64,000 nt of DNA from Gemmatimonadota bacterium (GTDB lineage Bacteria; Gemmatimonadota; Gemmatimonadetes; Gemmatimonadales; GWC2-71-9). The position numbers were made by a program, and so were the translations under genes. Shown here in pieces: positions 24,368 through 33,561 of this stretch. The first letter of the stretch is position 1. Each line of letters starts with the position of its first letter. The stretch lies in the NCBI GenBank assembly GCA_022563595.1, contig JADFNB010000011.1, positions 22,623-86,622 of the forward strand, in the 5' to 3' direction. Below the pieces are notes generated by a model that worked only from the letters and a program-made list of their open reading frames with translations, was not told the DNA's origin and did not search any database.

Positions 24368-27247
24368 ATGTCGCACTTGAGTTCGCGCGAAGCTGGAGAG
24401 CGCTTCGCTTCTAGACATATCGGACCGCGACCCGACGACATGGCCGCGATGGCGCGCACGATCGGCTACGACTCCGTCGACGACCTCATCGACGCCATCG
24501 TACCCGAGTGCATCCGCCTCGACGCGCCGCTCGATCTGCCCCCGGCGGAGACCGAATCGAGCGTGCTGGAACGACTCCGCGCCTTTGCCGCAAAGAACCA
24601 GATCTTCCGGTCGTGTATAGGGATGGGGTACAGCGATTGCGTCACCCCTCCCGTACTGCTGCGGAACGTGCTGGAGAACCCGGGATGGTACACGGCGTAC
24701 ACGCCGTATCAGCCCGAGATCGCACAGGGACGGCTCGAGGCGCTGCTCACCTTCCAAACCATGGTCGGCGACCTGACCGGGCTTCCTATCGCCAACGCGT
24801 CGTTGTTGGACGAGGCGACGGCGGCGGCGGAGGCGATGGCCTTGGCGATGCAGATCACCAGGCACAAGCACGGTGGCGTGTTCCTGGTCGATCAGGAGTG
24901 CCATCCACAGACGATCGCCGTCGTGGAGACGCGCGCCGCCGCACGCGGGATCGAGGTCCGCGTCGGCGAGCCGGCGGCGTTCGCGTTCGACCCCGACGTC
25001 TTCGGCGCGCTGGTGCAGTATCCCTCGACCTACGGAGCTGTCCCGGATTTCCGCGCTGTGTGCGAGCGCGCGCACCGGGCGGGCGCGCTGGTCGCGGCCG
25101 CCACCGACCTGTTGGCCCTAACGATGCTGACGCCTCCCGGCGAGTGGGGCGCCGACATCGCCGTGGGCAACTCGCAGCGCTTCGGCGTACCCCTGGGGTA
25201 CGGCGGACCTCATGCGGCGTTTCTCGCGACGCGCGAGGATTTCAAACGGCTGATCCCGGGCCGCATCATCGGCGTATCGCAGGACGTGGACGGACGCGTG
25301 GCGCTCCGCATGGCGTTGCAAACCCGCGAGCAGCACATCCGACGCGACAAGGCGACCAGCAACATCTGCACCGCACAGGTTCTGCTCGCCGTACTGTCCG
25401 GCTTGTACGCGGTCTACCACGGCCCGGAAGGTCTGCGCCGCATCGCGCAGCGCGTGCACCGACATACCGGCGAACTGGTCGATGCGCTCAGGCGCCTCGG
25501 CTACGCACCGGTACATGAGACCTACTTCGACACCATCCTCGTCGAGGCGGACGAGGGACGTATCAGCGCGGCGTTCGCCGCCGCCCGCGACCGCCACATC
25601 AATCTCCGACCTGTCTCCGCGACGCGCCTGGGTATCGCGCTCGACGAGACGACGAGTTCCGCCGACCTCGCAGATCTCATCGCCGCATTCGCCCACGACC
25701 GACCAATCGACTTCGCACCGGCCGATCTCGCGGCCTCGCCGGACGCCATCCCCGAAGCGCTGCGCCGCACTAGCAGATTCCTCGACCATCCCGTCTTCCA
25801 CCGTTACCGGTCGGAGACCGAGATGCTCCGCTATCTGAAACGGCTCGAGGACCGAGACCTTTCGCTCACCTCGGCGATGATCCCGCTCGGCTCGTGCACG
25901 ATGAAACTGAATGCGACGACCGAGATGGAGCCGATCAGCTGGCCGGAGTTCGCCAAGTTGCACCCGTTCGCGCCACGCGAGCAGGCCCGGGGGTACACCG
26001 AACTGATGGAATCGCTGGAGCGGTGGCTCGCCGAGATGACGGGGTTCCATGCGATCTCGCTCCAGCCCAACGCCGGCGCGCAGGGCGAGTTCACCGGCCT
26101 GCTGGTGATCCGGGCGTACCACACGGATCGGGGGGAAGGACATCGCGACGTGTGCCTCATCCCGCAATCGGCCCACGGGACCAACCCGGCCAGCGCAGTG
26201 ATGGCGGGCATGCGGGTCGTCGTCATCAAGACCGACGAGCGCGGCAACATCGATCTGGATGACCTGGCGGCCAAGGCTAGCCGGCACGAGGACGAGCTGG
26301 CGGCGCTCATGGTGACGTATCCGTCGACTCACGGTGTATTCGAGGAGAAGATCCGCGATATATGCGACCGCATCCACCAGCACGGCGGGCAAGTGTATTT
26401 GGACGGCGCCAACCTGAACGCCCAGCTGGGACTGTGCCGGCCGGGCGACTACGGCGCCGACATCTGCCATCTCAACCTCCACAAGACGTTCAGCATTCCG
26501 CACGGCGGGGGCGGGCCCGGGATGGGTCCCATAGGGGTGGCTGAACACCTGGCGCCCTATCTGCCGGATCACCCCGTCGTCCCCCTGGGACGCGAGAAAC
26601 CGTGTGGCACCGTGTCGGCGGCCCCGTGGGGCAGCCCCTCGATCCTCCCGATTTCGTGGGCCTACATAGCCATGATGGGCCCGGACGGTCTCACCGAGGC
26701 CACGAAGGTGGCGATCCTCAATGCCAATTACATAATGAAGCGGCTCGAGGACGTATTCCCGCTGCTCTATAGCGGCCAGCGCGGACTCGTGGGGCACGAG
26801 GGAATCCTCGATACGCGGATCTTCAAGAAGACAACCGGGATCGACGTGGAGGACATCTCCAAGCGGCTGATGGATTACGGGTTCCATCCACCCACGGTCT
26901 CGTTCCCGGTTGTCGGAACGCTGATGGTCGAGCCGACGGAGAGCGAGTCGAAGCGGGAACTCGACCGGTTCTGCGATGCGATGATCGGGATCCGCGATGA
27001 GATCCTCGAGGTCGAGCGGGGTGAGGCGGACCGCGAGAACAACCTGCTCACGCGCGCGCCGCACACGCTCGAGCAGCTCACGTCGGACGATTGGGACCGG
27101 CCGTACGGCCGGCAGCGCGCGGCGTTCCCGTCACCGGCGACGCGGCAACACAAGGTGTGGCCCTCGGTCGGCCGCATCGACGCCGCGTACGGCGATCGTC
27201 ACCTCGTGTGCGCCTGCCCACCCATCGAGGAGTACTCAGAATCCTGA
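24368..27247 (+). CDS. gcvP: Glycine dehydrogenase (decarboxylating), P protein
   Basis: A 959-residue single-chain P protein that decarboxylates glycine with PLP and passes the aminomethyl group to lipoyl-GcvH. The N-terminal half starts [16 protein letters not shown]. The C-terminal half carries the PLP lysine, Lys706 in [17 protein letters not shown], followed by [12 protein letters not shown]. It has the fused length typical of proteobacterial and plant enzymes, not the split GcvPA/PB form. I use the ATG at 24368 (family-like [10 protein letters not shown]). The last bases (CTGA, 27244-27247) overlap the probable start of the next gene. Confidence 0.97.
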   Translation: MSHLSSREAGERFASRHIGPRPDDMAAMARTIGYDSVDDLIDAIVPECIRLDAPLDLPPAETESSVLERLRAFAAKNQIFRSCIGMGYSDCVTPPVLLRNVLENPGWYTAYTPYQPEIAQGRLEALLTFQTMVGDLTGLPIANASLLDEATAAAEAMALAMQITRHKHGGVFLVDQECHPQTIAVVETRAAARGIEVRVGEPAAFAFDPDVFGALVQYPSTYGAVPDFRAVCERAHRAGALVAAATDLLALTMLTPPGEWGADIAVGNSQRFGVPLGYGGPHAAFLATREDFKRLIPGRIIGVSQDVDGRVALRMALQTREQHIRRDKATSNICTAQVLLAVLSGLYAVYHGPEGLRRIAQRVHRHTGELVDALRRLGYAPVHETYFDTILVEADEGRISAAFAAARDRHINLRPVSATRLGIALDETTSSADLADLIAAFAHDRPIDFAPADLAASPDAIPEALRRTSRFLDHPVFHRYRSETEMLRYLKRLEDRDLSLTSAMIPLGSCTMKLNATTEMEPISWPEFAKLHPFAPREQARGYTELMESLERWLAEMTGFHAISLQPNAGAQGEFTGLLVIRAYHTDRGEGHRDVCLIPQSAHGTNPASAVMAGMRVVVIKTDERGNIDLDDLAAKASRHEDELAALMVTYPSTHGVFEEKIRDICDRIHQHGGQVYLDGANLNAQLGLCRPGDYGADICHLNLHKTFSIPHGGGGPGMGPIGVAEHLAPYLPDHPVVPLGREKPCGTVSAAPWGSPSILPISWAYIAMMGPDGLTEATKVAILNANYIMKRLEDVFPLLYSGQRGLVGHEGILDTRIFKKTTGIDVEDISKRLMDYGFHPPTVSFPVVGTLMVEPTESESKRELDRFCDAMIGIRDEILEVERGEADRENNLLTRAPHTLEQLTSDDWDRPYGRQRAAFPSPATRQHKVWPSVGRIDAAYGDRHLVCACPPIEEYSES

Positions 27248-28011
27248 CGACGGCACAGCTGACGACTTGGTCGCTGATCGTCGACCCGGACGGACGGCCC
27301 GGGAGGGAGAACATGCGGATCGATACCGCCCTCCTGCGGGCCGCGCAGGAGGGCGGTGCGTTCTTGCGGCTCTATCGGTGGAATCCACCTTGCCTTTCGT
27401 TCGGCCGGAACGAGCCTGCGGCCACGCGCTACGACCGCGCCCGAATCGAGGCACTCGGGCTCGATGTTGTGCGGCGCCCCACCGGAGGACGCGCCGTGTG
27501 GCACGACACGGAGGTCACGTACGCCGTCGCCGCCCCCGTCGCCCTGTTCGGGTCGTTGCGGGTGACCTATCACTCCATCCATGCCACGATCGTCGCTGCA
27601 TTGCGCCGGCTGGGCGTCCCGGCGACGCTCGCCGACGGCCGGGAACCAGTCCCGCACACCGGGGCGGGCGCCTGCTTCGCCTCGCCGGCAGGAGGAGAGG
27701 TTACGGTGGACGGCCGGAAGCTGGTCGGGAGCGCCCAGACGCGCGAAGGTGAAGCGTTCCTCCAGCACGGCTCGATTCTGCTGGCGGACGCGCAGGGTCT
27801 CGTAGCCGATCTCACGGTGGGATCGGCCCGCGCTCCGGCGGCCGTGTCGCTGGCAGAGGTCCTCGGACGCGCCGTCACCTTCGCCGAGACGAGCGCAGCC
27901 ATCGCGGATGCGGCGCGCGCCTCCTGGAGGGGCGTTTGGGAGGAAGGCGACATGCCCACCGTACCGGCCGATGATCGCTTCGCCGATCCGGCCTGGACGT
28001 GGAGGCGCTAG
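27244..28011 (+). CDS. Lipoate/octanoate-protein ligase-transferase (LplA/LipM family)
   Basis: A 255-residue BPL/LplA-fold acyltransferase. [37 protein letters not shown] and [13 protein letters not shown] (with the conserved lysine) define the family. A cysteine in [12 protein letters not shown], just before that lysine motif, sits where Bacillus LipM octanoyltransferase has its nucleophile. A transferase is therefore as likely as an ATP-dependent ligase. The conserved N-terminus requires a start at or before the CTG at 27244, which overlaps the gcvP stop as CTGA with GAGGAG 11 bases upstream. An ATG at 27313 would remove family sequence. The context points to GcvH as acceptor. Confidence 0.82.
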   Translation: MTTAQLTTWSLIVDPDGRPGRENMRIDTALLRAAQEGGAFLRLYRWNPPCLSFGRNEPAATRYDRARIEALGLDVVRRPTGGRAVWHDTEVTYAVAAPVALFGSLRVTYHSIHATIVAALRRLGVPATLADGREPVPHTGAGACFASPAGGEVTVDGRKLVGSAQTREGEAFLQHGSILLADAQGLVADLTVGSARAPAAVSLAEVLGRAVTFAETSAAIADAARASWRGVWEEGDMPTVPADDRFADPAWTWRR

Positions 28012-28014
28012 CCC

Positions 28015-28989
28015 ATGGTGCGCTATGTCATGGGCCGGCTCGCACAGGGGGTGGTGGTGGTGTTCGTCGTCGTCACCCTCACCTTCATCCTGATCCACGC
28101 GGCGCCGGGCGACCCGCTCACGTCGCTCGCCAACGAGCCGAACGTCCGCCCCGAAGTGGTCGAGCAGATGCGGCGCAACCTCGGGCTCGACCGGCCGCTC
28201 CACGTGCAATACGTGCGCTACCTCGGCAGGATGCTACGCGGCGACCTCGGCGTGTCGCTGACGCAGCACCGATCTGTGGCCGCCGCCATACGCGACGCGA
28301 TTCCCAACACGATTCTGCTCGCCCTGGCCGCGCTCCTGATCGATTTCGGGATCGGGGTATCTGCCGGCGCGTTCCAGGGCGCGCACCCACGGTCGCGGCG
28401 CGACCGTACCCTCACCGCCGTGACCATCACCTTGTATTCCATACCGGTCTTCTGGCTCGGCATGGTTCTGTTGTTCCTGTTCGGCGAACAGCTGTACTGG
28501 TTTCCGGTCGCGGGCGTCACCGATCCGGTCACCTACCCGTTCCGTTCGGGACTCGGCAAGGTGGCCGACCGGCTGCACCACCTGGTGCTGCCCGCCCTCA
28601 CGCTCGGCCTTGCCGGAGCGGGCTACACCGCGCGCCAGCAACGAGCGGCGATGATCGAGGCCATCGGACAGGACTTCGTCCGCACCGCCCGTGCCAAAGG
28701 ACTGCGTGAACGGCTGGTCGTGGGACGTCACGCGCTGCGCAACGCGCTGCTTCCCACCATCGCGCTGGCCGGGCTGGCCTTCCCGGCGCTGTTGTCAGGC
28801 ACTGTATTGGTGGAAACCGTCTTCTCGTGGCCGGGGCTGGGCCGGCTGGCCGCCGACGCCATCGGTCGCCGCGACTATCCGATAGTCACGGGCGCGGCGC
28901 TGGTTGCGGCCGTCCTGGTCGTGCTGGGCAACCTGGCGGCCGATGTCGCCACCAGGATCGCCGATCCCCGAACCAAGCCCGCGTCATGA
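28015..28989 (+). CDS. dppB: Peptide-type ABC transporter permease, DppB/OppB-like
   Basis: A 324-residue inner-membrane permease of the dipeptide/oligopeptide/nickel importer family. It starts with a membrane span (GVVVVFVVVTLTFILIHAAPGDPL) followed by the periplasmic part typical of DppB, then five more spans. The EAA loop that docks the ATPase is TARAKGLRERLVVGRHALRN. It follows the LplA/LipM-like gene by three bases and overlaps dppC by four, so it is part of one transcription unit. Substrate unknown: no solute-binding protein gene is nearby. Confidence 0.9.
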   Translation: MVRYVMGRLAQGVVVVFVVVTLTFILIHAAPGDPLTSLANEPNVRPEVVEQMRRNLGLDRPLHVQYVRYLGRMLRGDLGVSLTQHRSVAAAIRDAIPNTILLALAALLIDFGIGVSAGAFQGAHPRSRRDRTLTAVTITLYSIPVFWLGMVLLFLFGEQLYWFPVAGVTDPVTYPFRSGLGKVADRLHHLVLPALTLGLAGAGYTARQQRAAMIEAIGQDFVRTARAKGLRERLVVGRHALRNALLPTIALAGLAFPALLSGTVLVETVFSWPGLGRLAADAIGRRDYPIVTGAALVAAVLVVLGNLAADVATRIADPRTKPAS

Positions 28990-29792
28990 GCCGCCTGCGA
29001 CTCGGTATCACGCTCGTCTCGCTGCTCGCGATCGTCGCGATCATCGCCCCGCTGATCGCCCCGTACGATCCCACCGTACAATTGGATCTCGCTACGCTGC
29101 GGAACGCCGCCCCATCGTTCGCGCACCCGCTCGGGACCGATCTCTACAGCCGCGACCTGCTGAGCAGGCTGCTCTACGGTGCGCGAATCTCGCTGCTGAT
29201 CGGCCTCCTCGCGGTCGCTATTTCGGTCTCCGTCGGGACCTCCGTCGGGCTGGTGGCCGGTTTCAGCGGGGGCGTAATAGACATCGTCCTCATGCGGATC
29301 GTGGACGCGGGCCTCGCCATCCCGAAGATCTTCATCCTGCTGGTGGTGTTGGCGCTCTGGGAGGACGTGACGGTTGCGGTGTTGATCGGCATCCTGGGAT
29401 TCACCGGCTGGTTCGGCGTGAGCCGTATCGCCCGGGCCGAGGTGCTGAGCGCTCGGGAGAGGGAATACGTGGCGGCGGCCCGCGCCCTCGGCGCCGGACC
29501 CATTCGCCTGATCGCTCGGCACATCTTGCCGAACATCGCCGCACCGATCATCGTGGCGGCAACACTCGGCGTCGGCCAGGTTATCCTCGTGGAAGCGGGG
29601 CTCTCGTACCTCGGGGTTGGCGTGCCCCCGCCGCAACCGTCGTGGGGGAACATCATCAGGGATGGGCAGGATCTCATCCGCACGGCGCCCTGGATCTCGA
29701 CGACGGCCGGTCTGGCGATCGTCTTGACGGTCGTGGCTTTCAGCATCCTGGGTGACGGGGTCCGCGAACTCCTCGACCCGAGGGAGAGATGA
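28986..29792 (+). CDS. dppC: Peptide-type ABC transporter permease, DppC/OppC-like
   Basis: A 268-residue second permease. One N-terminal span (LGITLVSLLAIVAIIAPLIAPYDP) is followed by HPLGTDLYSRDLLSRLLYG, the conserved DppC segment, and about five more spans. The EAA loop is AARALGAGPIRLIARHILPN. The ATG overlaps the dppB stop as ATGA. It is somewhat shorter than E. coli DppC because the N-terminal cytoplasmic tail is missing, which is common in this family. Confidence 0.9.
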   Translation: MSRLRLGITLVSLLAIVAIIAPLIAPYDPTVQLDLATLRNAAPSFAHPLGTDLYSRDLLSRLLYGARISLLIGLLAVAISVSVGTSVGLVAGFSGGVIDIVLMRIVDAGLAIPKIFILLVVLALWEDVTVAVLIGILGFTGWFGVSRIARAEVLSAREREYVAAARALGAGPIRLIARHILPNIAAPIIVAATLGVGQVILVEAGLSYLGVGVPPPQPSWGNIIRDGQDLIRTAPWISTTAGLAIVLTVVAFSILGDGVRELLDPRER

Positions 29793-30775
29793 CGATGCTC
29801 CTCGCCGTGAGGGACCTCACGACGACCTTCGAGACCGCCGACGGGGTAGCGCGGGCCGTCGATGGGGTGTCGTTCGATCTCGCGGAGGGTGAGACACTGG
29901 CGCTGGTAGGTGAATCCGGGTCGGGCAAAACGGTCACCGCTCTATCGATCCTGCGCCTAATTCCGGAACCGGCCGGCCGGATCGCGCCGGGGAGCCGCAT
30001 TGAGTTCGCCGGGCGCGACCTCCTCTCGCTGAGCCCGCGCGAACTGCGCGAGGTCCGCGGAGCGGAGATCGCGATGATCTTCCAGGAACCGATGACCAGT
30101 CTCAATCCGGTCCTGACCGTCGGCACGCAGATCGCGGAGACGGTGCTCGCCCACGAGGCCGCCTCCAAGCGGGAAGCGCGCGAGCGCGCGCTGGACATGC
30201 TCCGCCTCGTGGGCATTGCCGATGCCGAATCGCGCCTGAAGTCCTACCCGCACGAGCTGAGCGGCGGCATGCGGCAGCGGGTCATGATCGCCATTGCGCT
30301 GGTCTGTCGCCCGCGCATCCTGATCGCGGACGAGCCGACGACCGCGCTCGACGTGACAATCCAGGCACAGATCCTGGATCTGCTCACCGACCTGAAGCGC
30401 CGCCTCGGCATGGCGATGATCCTCATCACCCACAACCTGGGTATCGCCGCAGGGATCGCCGACCGGGTCGCCGTCATGTACGGCGGACGCATCGTGGAAG
30501 TCGCACCCACCGTCGACCTGTACCGGGAGCCCGCACACCCGTATACCGACGGGCTGCTCCGCGCGGCGCCTCGCCTCGACGGGCCGGATCGCCCCACGCC
30601 GTCCATCCCGGGCAGCGTGCCTCCGGCCACCGACTGGCCTTCCGGGTGCCGTTTCCACCCCAGATGCCAGTACGCCTGGGAGCGGTGTCAGTCCGAGCCC
30701 CCCCTGCTCGAGGCCGGGCCGGCACGGACCGCGCGCTGCTGGCTGGTCGACGAGCCGGCCCGGCGGAAGCCATGA
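29789..30775 (+). CDS. dppD: Peptide-type ABC transporter ATPase, DppD/OppD-like
   Basis: A 328-residue ATPase. Walker A is GESGSGKTVTAL, the signature LSGGMRQRVMIAIAL, Walker B ILIADEPTTALDV. The C-terminal oligopeptide-transporter extension has Cys residues in GCRFHPRCQYAWERCQ, the iron-sulfur or zinc motif seen in DppD. The ATG overlaps the dppC stop as ATGA; a second ATG two codons later is possible. It pairs with the dppF-like ATPase in the importer. Confidence 0.92.
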   Translation: MTMLLAVRDLTTTFETADGVARAVDGVSFDLAEGETLALVGESGSGKTVTALSILRLIPEPAGRIAPGSRIEFAGRDLLSLSPRELREVRGAEIAMIFQEPMTSLNPVLTVGTQIAETVLAHEAASKREARERALDMLRLVGIADAESRLKSYPHELSGGMRQRVMIAIALVCRPRILIADEPTTALDVTIQAQILDLLTDLKRRLGMAMILITHNLGIAAGIADRVAVMYGGRIVEVAPTVDLYREPAHPYTDGLLRAAPRLDGPDRPTPSIPGSVPPATDWPSGCRFHPRCQYAWERCQSEPPLLEAGPARTARCWLVDEPARRKP

Positions 30776-31764
30776 GCGACCCGACCCTGCTCCGGGTGGA
30801 GAACCTGGTGAAACACTTCTCCGTGGACCGCGGGATGTTCCGGCGGCCGGCGACCCTGCGGGCCGTCGACGGGGTGTCGATCGCCGTCGGTCGCGGGGAA
30901 ACAGTGGGACTCGTCGGAGAGAGCGGCTCGGGCAAAAGCACGCTGGGCCGGTGCATCGTCCGACTCATCGAACCGGACAGCGGGCGGATCATCTTCGACG
31001 GGATCGACGTACTTGGTCTCCGCGGCCGCGCGCTGCGTGCCTTCCGACGCCGGATACAGATCGTCTTCCAGGATCCCTACGGCTCGCTCAACCCCCGCAT
31101 GCGGATCGGTCCCGCGGTCCGGGAGCCGATCGAGATCCACCGGCTCGCGCCCCGTGCCGCGGCGGACGAGCGTGTGGCCCAGCTGCTTCAGGAGGTTGGG
31201 CTCGATCCGTCATACGCCCGGCGATACCCTCACGAACTCTCGGGCGGCCAGCGACAACGGGTGGGCATCGCGCGCGCCCTCGCCGCCGAACCCGAGCTGC
31301 TCGTCCTCGATGAGCCGGTCTCGGCGCTCGACGTATCGGTCCAGGCGCAGGTCCTTCACCTCCTGCGCAGCCTTCAGGAACGGCGCGGACTCACGTACCT
31401 CTTCATCGCGCACGATCTCGCCGTCGTGCGGCAGATGGCGGCGCGTGTGGTCGTCATGTACCTGGGAAAGATCGTGGAGGAGGCGCCGGCCCGCGCGATC
31501 TACACGGACCCGCGGCATCCCTACACCAGCTCGCTCCTGTCGGCGGTCCCGCGTCCCGACCCGACGGCGCCGGGCAGGCGCATCGTGCTAACCGGCGATC
31601 CGCCGAGCCCGGTGACCCGCCCGTCGGGATGCGTGTTCCACCCGCGGTGTCCCCATCCCCTGAAAGACGACCGCTGTCGGACCGAAGTACCCGCGCTGCG
31701 GAAGGTCGGTGGATCGCAGACAGCGTGTCACTACGCCGCGGAAATGGATGGGATCGGCGTGTGA
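30772..31764 (+). CDS. dppF: Peptide-type ABC transporter ATPase, DppF/OppF-like
   Basis: A 330-residue second ATPase. Walker A is GESGSGKSTLGR, the Q-loop FQDPYGSLNPRMRIG, the signature LSGGQRQRVGIARAL, Walker B LLVLDEPVSALDV. The C-terminal extension again has the cysteine motif (GCVFHPRCPHPLKDDRC). The ATG at 30772 overlaps the dppD stop as ATGA. This closes the four-gene importer, which runs on convergently into the RemA-like gene with 13 bases between. Confidence 0.92.
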   Translation: MSDPTLLRVENLVKHFSVDRGMFRRPATLRAVDGVSIAVGRGETVGLVGESGSGKSTLGRCIVRLIEPDSGRIIFDGIDVLGLRGRALRAFRRRIQIVFQDPYGSLNPRMRIGPAVREPIEIHRLAPRAAADERVAQLLQEVGLDPSYARRYPHELSGGQRQRVGIARALAAEPELLVLDEPVSALDVSVQAQVLHLLRSLQERRGLTYLFIAHDLAVVRQMAARVVVMYLGKIVEEAPARAIYTDPRHPYTSSLLSAVPRPDPTAPGRRIVLTGDPPSPVTRPSGCVFHPRCPHPLKDDRCRTEVPALRKVGGSQTACHYAAEMDGIGV

Positions 31765-31777
31765 TGGACTATCGCGG

Positions 31778-32185
31778 TCAATCGAACAGATCGCTCTGAC
31801 CGGCGAGGCTCTCTGCGCCTTCCGGCTCCCCGGCGGAGCGGAGCCGCCGCACCCACATATCCACGTCTAAATGCGCCTCGGTGGCGAGCATACGGCGCAG
31901 CACATCGGGCACGTCGCTGAGGTCGTCGGCGATATCGGACAGCATCTCGCGCACTTCCTGAATCTTGAACGCCTCGTCCGAAGCTATCGCCATGTCCTGT
32001 AGGATGGCGTGCTGGCTCCGCGACGCGGTGATCGGTTGCTCGAGCGTCGCCGTATAGACATCGGTGCGTCGTCCGGGACCGCGGTCCTGGTCAATCGGCA
32101 TCAGGCCGACTATGGCATCCGACCTCCAGTACTTGCCATACCCGAGATGCACCATCCGATCCGGTTTCACGTCCATGGCGCTCAC
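31778..32185 (-). CDS. RemA/DUF370-like protein with C-terminal extension
   Basis: A 135-residue protein. Residues about 12-65 resemble RemA/DUF370: VHLGYGKYWRSDAIVGLMPID matches the first two strands, and GRRTDVYTATLEQP with SRSQHAIL matches the GRRT...DSxHVIL stretch of RemA. RemA oligomers bind DNA and control biofilm genes in Bacillus. The second half, rich in Asp/Glu and Leu (REMLSDIADDLSDVPDVLRRM), is not in RemA. The similarity is by eye and modest, so DNA binding is inferred. It overlaps the coiled-coil gene by four bases. Confidence 0.45.
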   Translation of the reverse strand: MSAMDVKPDRMVHLGYGKYWRSDAIVGLMPIDQDRGPGRRTDVYTATLEQPITASRSQHAILQDMAIASDEAFKIQEVREMLSDIADDLSDVPDVLRRMLATEAHLDVDMWVRRLRSAGEPEGAESLAGQSDLFD

Positions 32186-32709
32186 TTGCCCATCCGTTTC
32201 TTGAGTTCTCGCAACTGGATGTCGGATGCCGCTTCCCGGGCAGCCCGATCGAGTGCCTCCCCGAGCCGCGCTCCCTCCAAGTCCGGGATCGCCTCCGGCG
32301 AGACGGAGAGCTCCCCGACGCCGCCGCGCCGTTCCAATTCCTTGAGCTGCCCCACCATTTCCTCGACTTCACGGTCGGCCAGTGCGAGTTCCGCCTGCTG
32401 TGCCGCGAGCTTCTGCTCGAGCACGGCGAGACGCTCGGCGTGCTTTGTCGCGAACCGCTGCGCTACCTGGACCGTCTCCTCGTCTTCGATCCCGGCCGCC
32501 AGCCGACGGCGACGCCGGGCATCCTCCAGATGCCGCTGCTCCACCGCGATCTCGCGCTCCATCTTGGCGACATCTTCGCGCATCTTGGCTACCGCAGCGC
32601 GTCCTTCGACCGCCGCGTGATGCATCTGCGCCTTGAGATCGTGCCAGTCGGGCGGCGGCATCGCCGCATCGAGCGCAGCGTTGACCGCCGCCCGGAGCCG
32701 TTCAAACAC
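32182..32709 (-). CDS. Coiled-coil protein (weakly PspA-like)
   Basis: A 175-residue, almost wholly helical protein. Residues 25-125 form a long Glu/Lys/Arg-rich coiled coil (VAKMREDVAKMEREIAVEQ and RLAVLEQKLAAQQAELAL). It starts MFERLRAAVNAALDAAMPP, reminiscent of the PspA/IM30 start, but the match is short. No enzymatic motif. It overlaps the RemA-like gene by four bases downstream and starts at the base after the FmdB-like gene, so the three are co-translated. Confidence 0.6.
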   Translation of the reverse strand: MFERLRAAVNAALDAAMPPPDWHDLKAQMHHAAVEGRAAVAKMREDVAKMEREIAVEQRHLEDARRRRRLAAGIEDEETVQVAQRFATKHAERLAVLEQKLAAQQAELALADREVEEMVGQLKELERRGGVGELSVSPEAIPDLEGARLGEALDRAAREAASDIQLRELKKRMGK

Positions 32710-32877
32710 CTAGCTCTTCTTCCCCGTCTTCGGGTAGAACCCCGAGAAGACCCGTGAGACCCTCTTGGACCGGCACTTGGGGCACGCCGGCTTCCGGTGC
32801 TGCTCGTGCGCCGATATGGACTCTACGCGCTTGAACCGGTGCCTGCAGTTGTCACAGAAGTATTGGTAGGTTGGCAT
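32710..32877 (-). CDS. FmdB-family zinc ribbon protein
   Basis: A 55-residue protein with two CxxC knuckles, YFCDNCRHRFKRVES and PACPKCRSKRVSR, the pattern of FmdB/regulatory zinc ribbon proteins. MPTYQYFCDNC is the family start. I use the ATG at 32877, which has GAGG about seven bases upstream; an ATG two codons earlier lies on top of that site. The function of FmdB proteins is not settled. It heads the FmdB, coiled-coil, RemA-like operon. Confidence 0.8.
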   Translation of the reverse strand: MPTYQYFCDNCRHRFKRVESISAHEQHRKPACPKCRSKRVSRVFSGFYPKTGKKS

Positions 32878-32909
32878 CGTCATCCTCGGCTGACGCAGGT
32901 AATGGAAAA

Positions 32910-32938
32910 ACGATATTCCGGACTCCGAACAGAAGCAA
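32910..32938 (-). promoter_or_regulatory. Promoter of the FmdB operon
   Basis: On the minus strand TTGCTT (32938-32933), a 17-base spacer, and TATCGT (32915-32910). This leaves a leader of roughly 25 bases that includes the GAGG ribosome binding site. Confidence 0.45.
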
Positions 32939-33040
32939 CCTGTCTCCTTGACCCGCTCCGGTCCAGCGCCCTCCATATCCCAATAGCCGGGAAGCGTGTC
33001 CCGCCAGTCCAGAGGGGAGGCCGGGAAGGACAAAAGGCGG

Positions 33041-33046
33041 TAGAAT
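33041..33046 (+). promoter_or_regulatory. Possible -10 box of the lipoprotein gene
   Basis: TAGAAT lies seven bases before the ATG at 33054, a spacing that would give a nearly leaderless transcript. No good -35 box is seen, and there is no Shine-Dalgarno sequence. Confidence 0.3.
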
Positions 33047-33053
33047 TCGTCCC

Positions 33054-33545
33054 ATGAGACGCATTTTAGTCCTGGTTCTGTCAGTCGCGGCATGCAGCGG
33101 TAGCCGGAACTCCGAGAACACGGCGATCTGCGGCTTCAACATGATAGCCGTGGGCAACGTCGTGCTGGATCAGTTCCAAGTCGGCAGCACCGTGCTCAAT
33201 GAGGCCCCGGAAGCCCTCAAGAGCGGCGTCGTTCCCACGCGCGTGGTCGGATATGGGACGGCGCGGGCACTCGCGGCACAGGGACCCGACGGAGTGGCGC
33301 TCGGATACGAGGGTGAGGGATTCCCCGCCCGGCCCGGATTCGCGTTGGCTCTGGTGGATGACTCGTCCCAGGTGCTCCGCGGGGTGCTGGTATTCGAGAG
33401 CGACGGACCGGCGGATTACCCGCAGCTCGGGACGATCTCCGGTGCCTCGGGCATGCTGCCGCTCTACGGGATGCGGATCCGCTGGGACGCGGTGAGCAAT
33501 GAGCGGTGCCCGCTGTTCGCGGACATCACCGAGACGACCCCGTAG
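33054..33545 (+). CDS. Small lipoprotein of unknown function
   Basis: A 163-residue protein with a lipoprotein signal (MRRILVLVLSVAAC, Cys14) and a beta-rich mature part. The stretch NMIAVGNVVLDQFQ and ARPGFALALVDDSSQVLRGV have no family I recognise. A Cys pair (Cys26 near TAICGF and a C-terminal NERCPLF) could form a disulfide. Divergent from the FmdB operon and convergent with the next gene. Confidence 0.6.
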   Translation: MRRILVLVLSVAACSGSRNSENTAICGFNMIAVGNVVLDQFQVGSTVLNEAPEALKSGVVPTRVVGYGTARALAAQGPDGVALGYEGEGFPARPGFALALVDDSSQVLRGVLVFESDGPADYPQLGTISGASGMLPLYGMRIRWDAVSNERCPLFADITETTP

Positions 33546-33561
33546 CAGCCCGCCCGGAGTG

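Noticed and set aside
25118..27064. 648-codon minus-strand frame inside gcvP
   Set aside because: It lies wholly opposite a textbook gcvP, with no recognisable domain.
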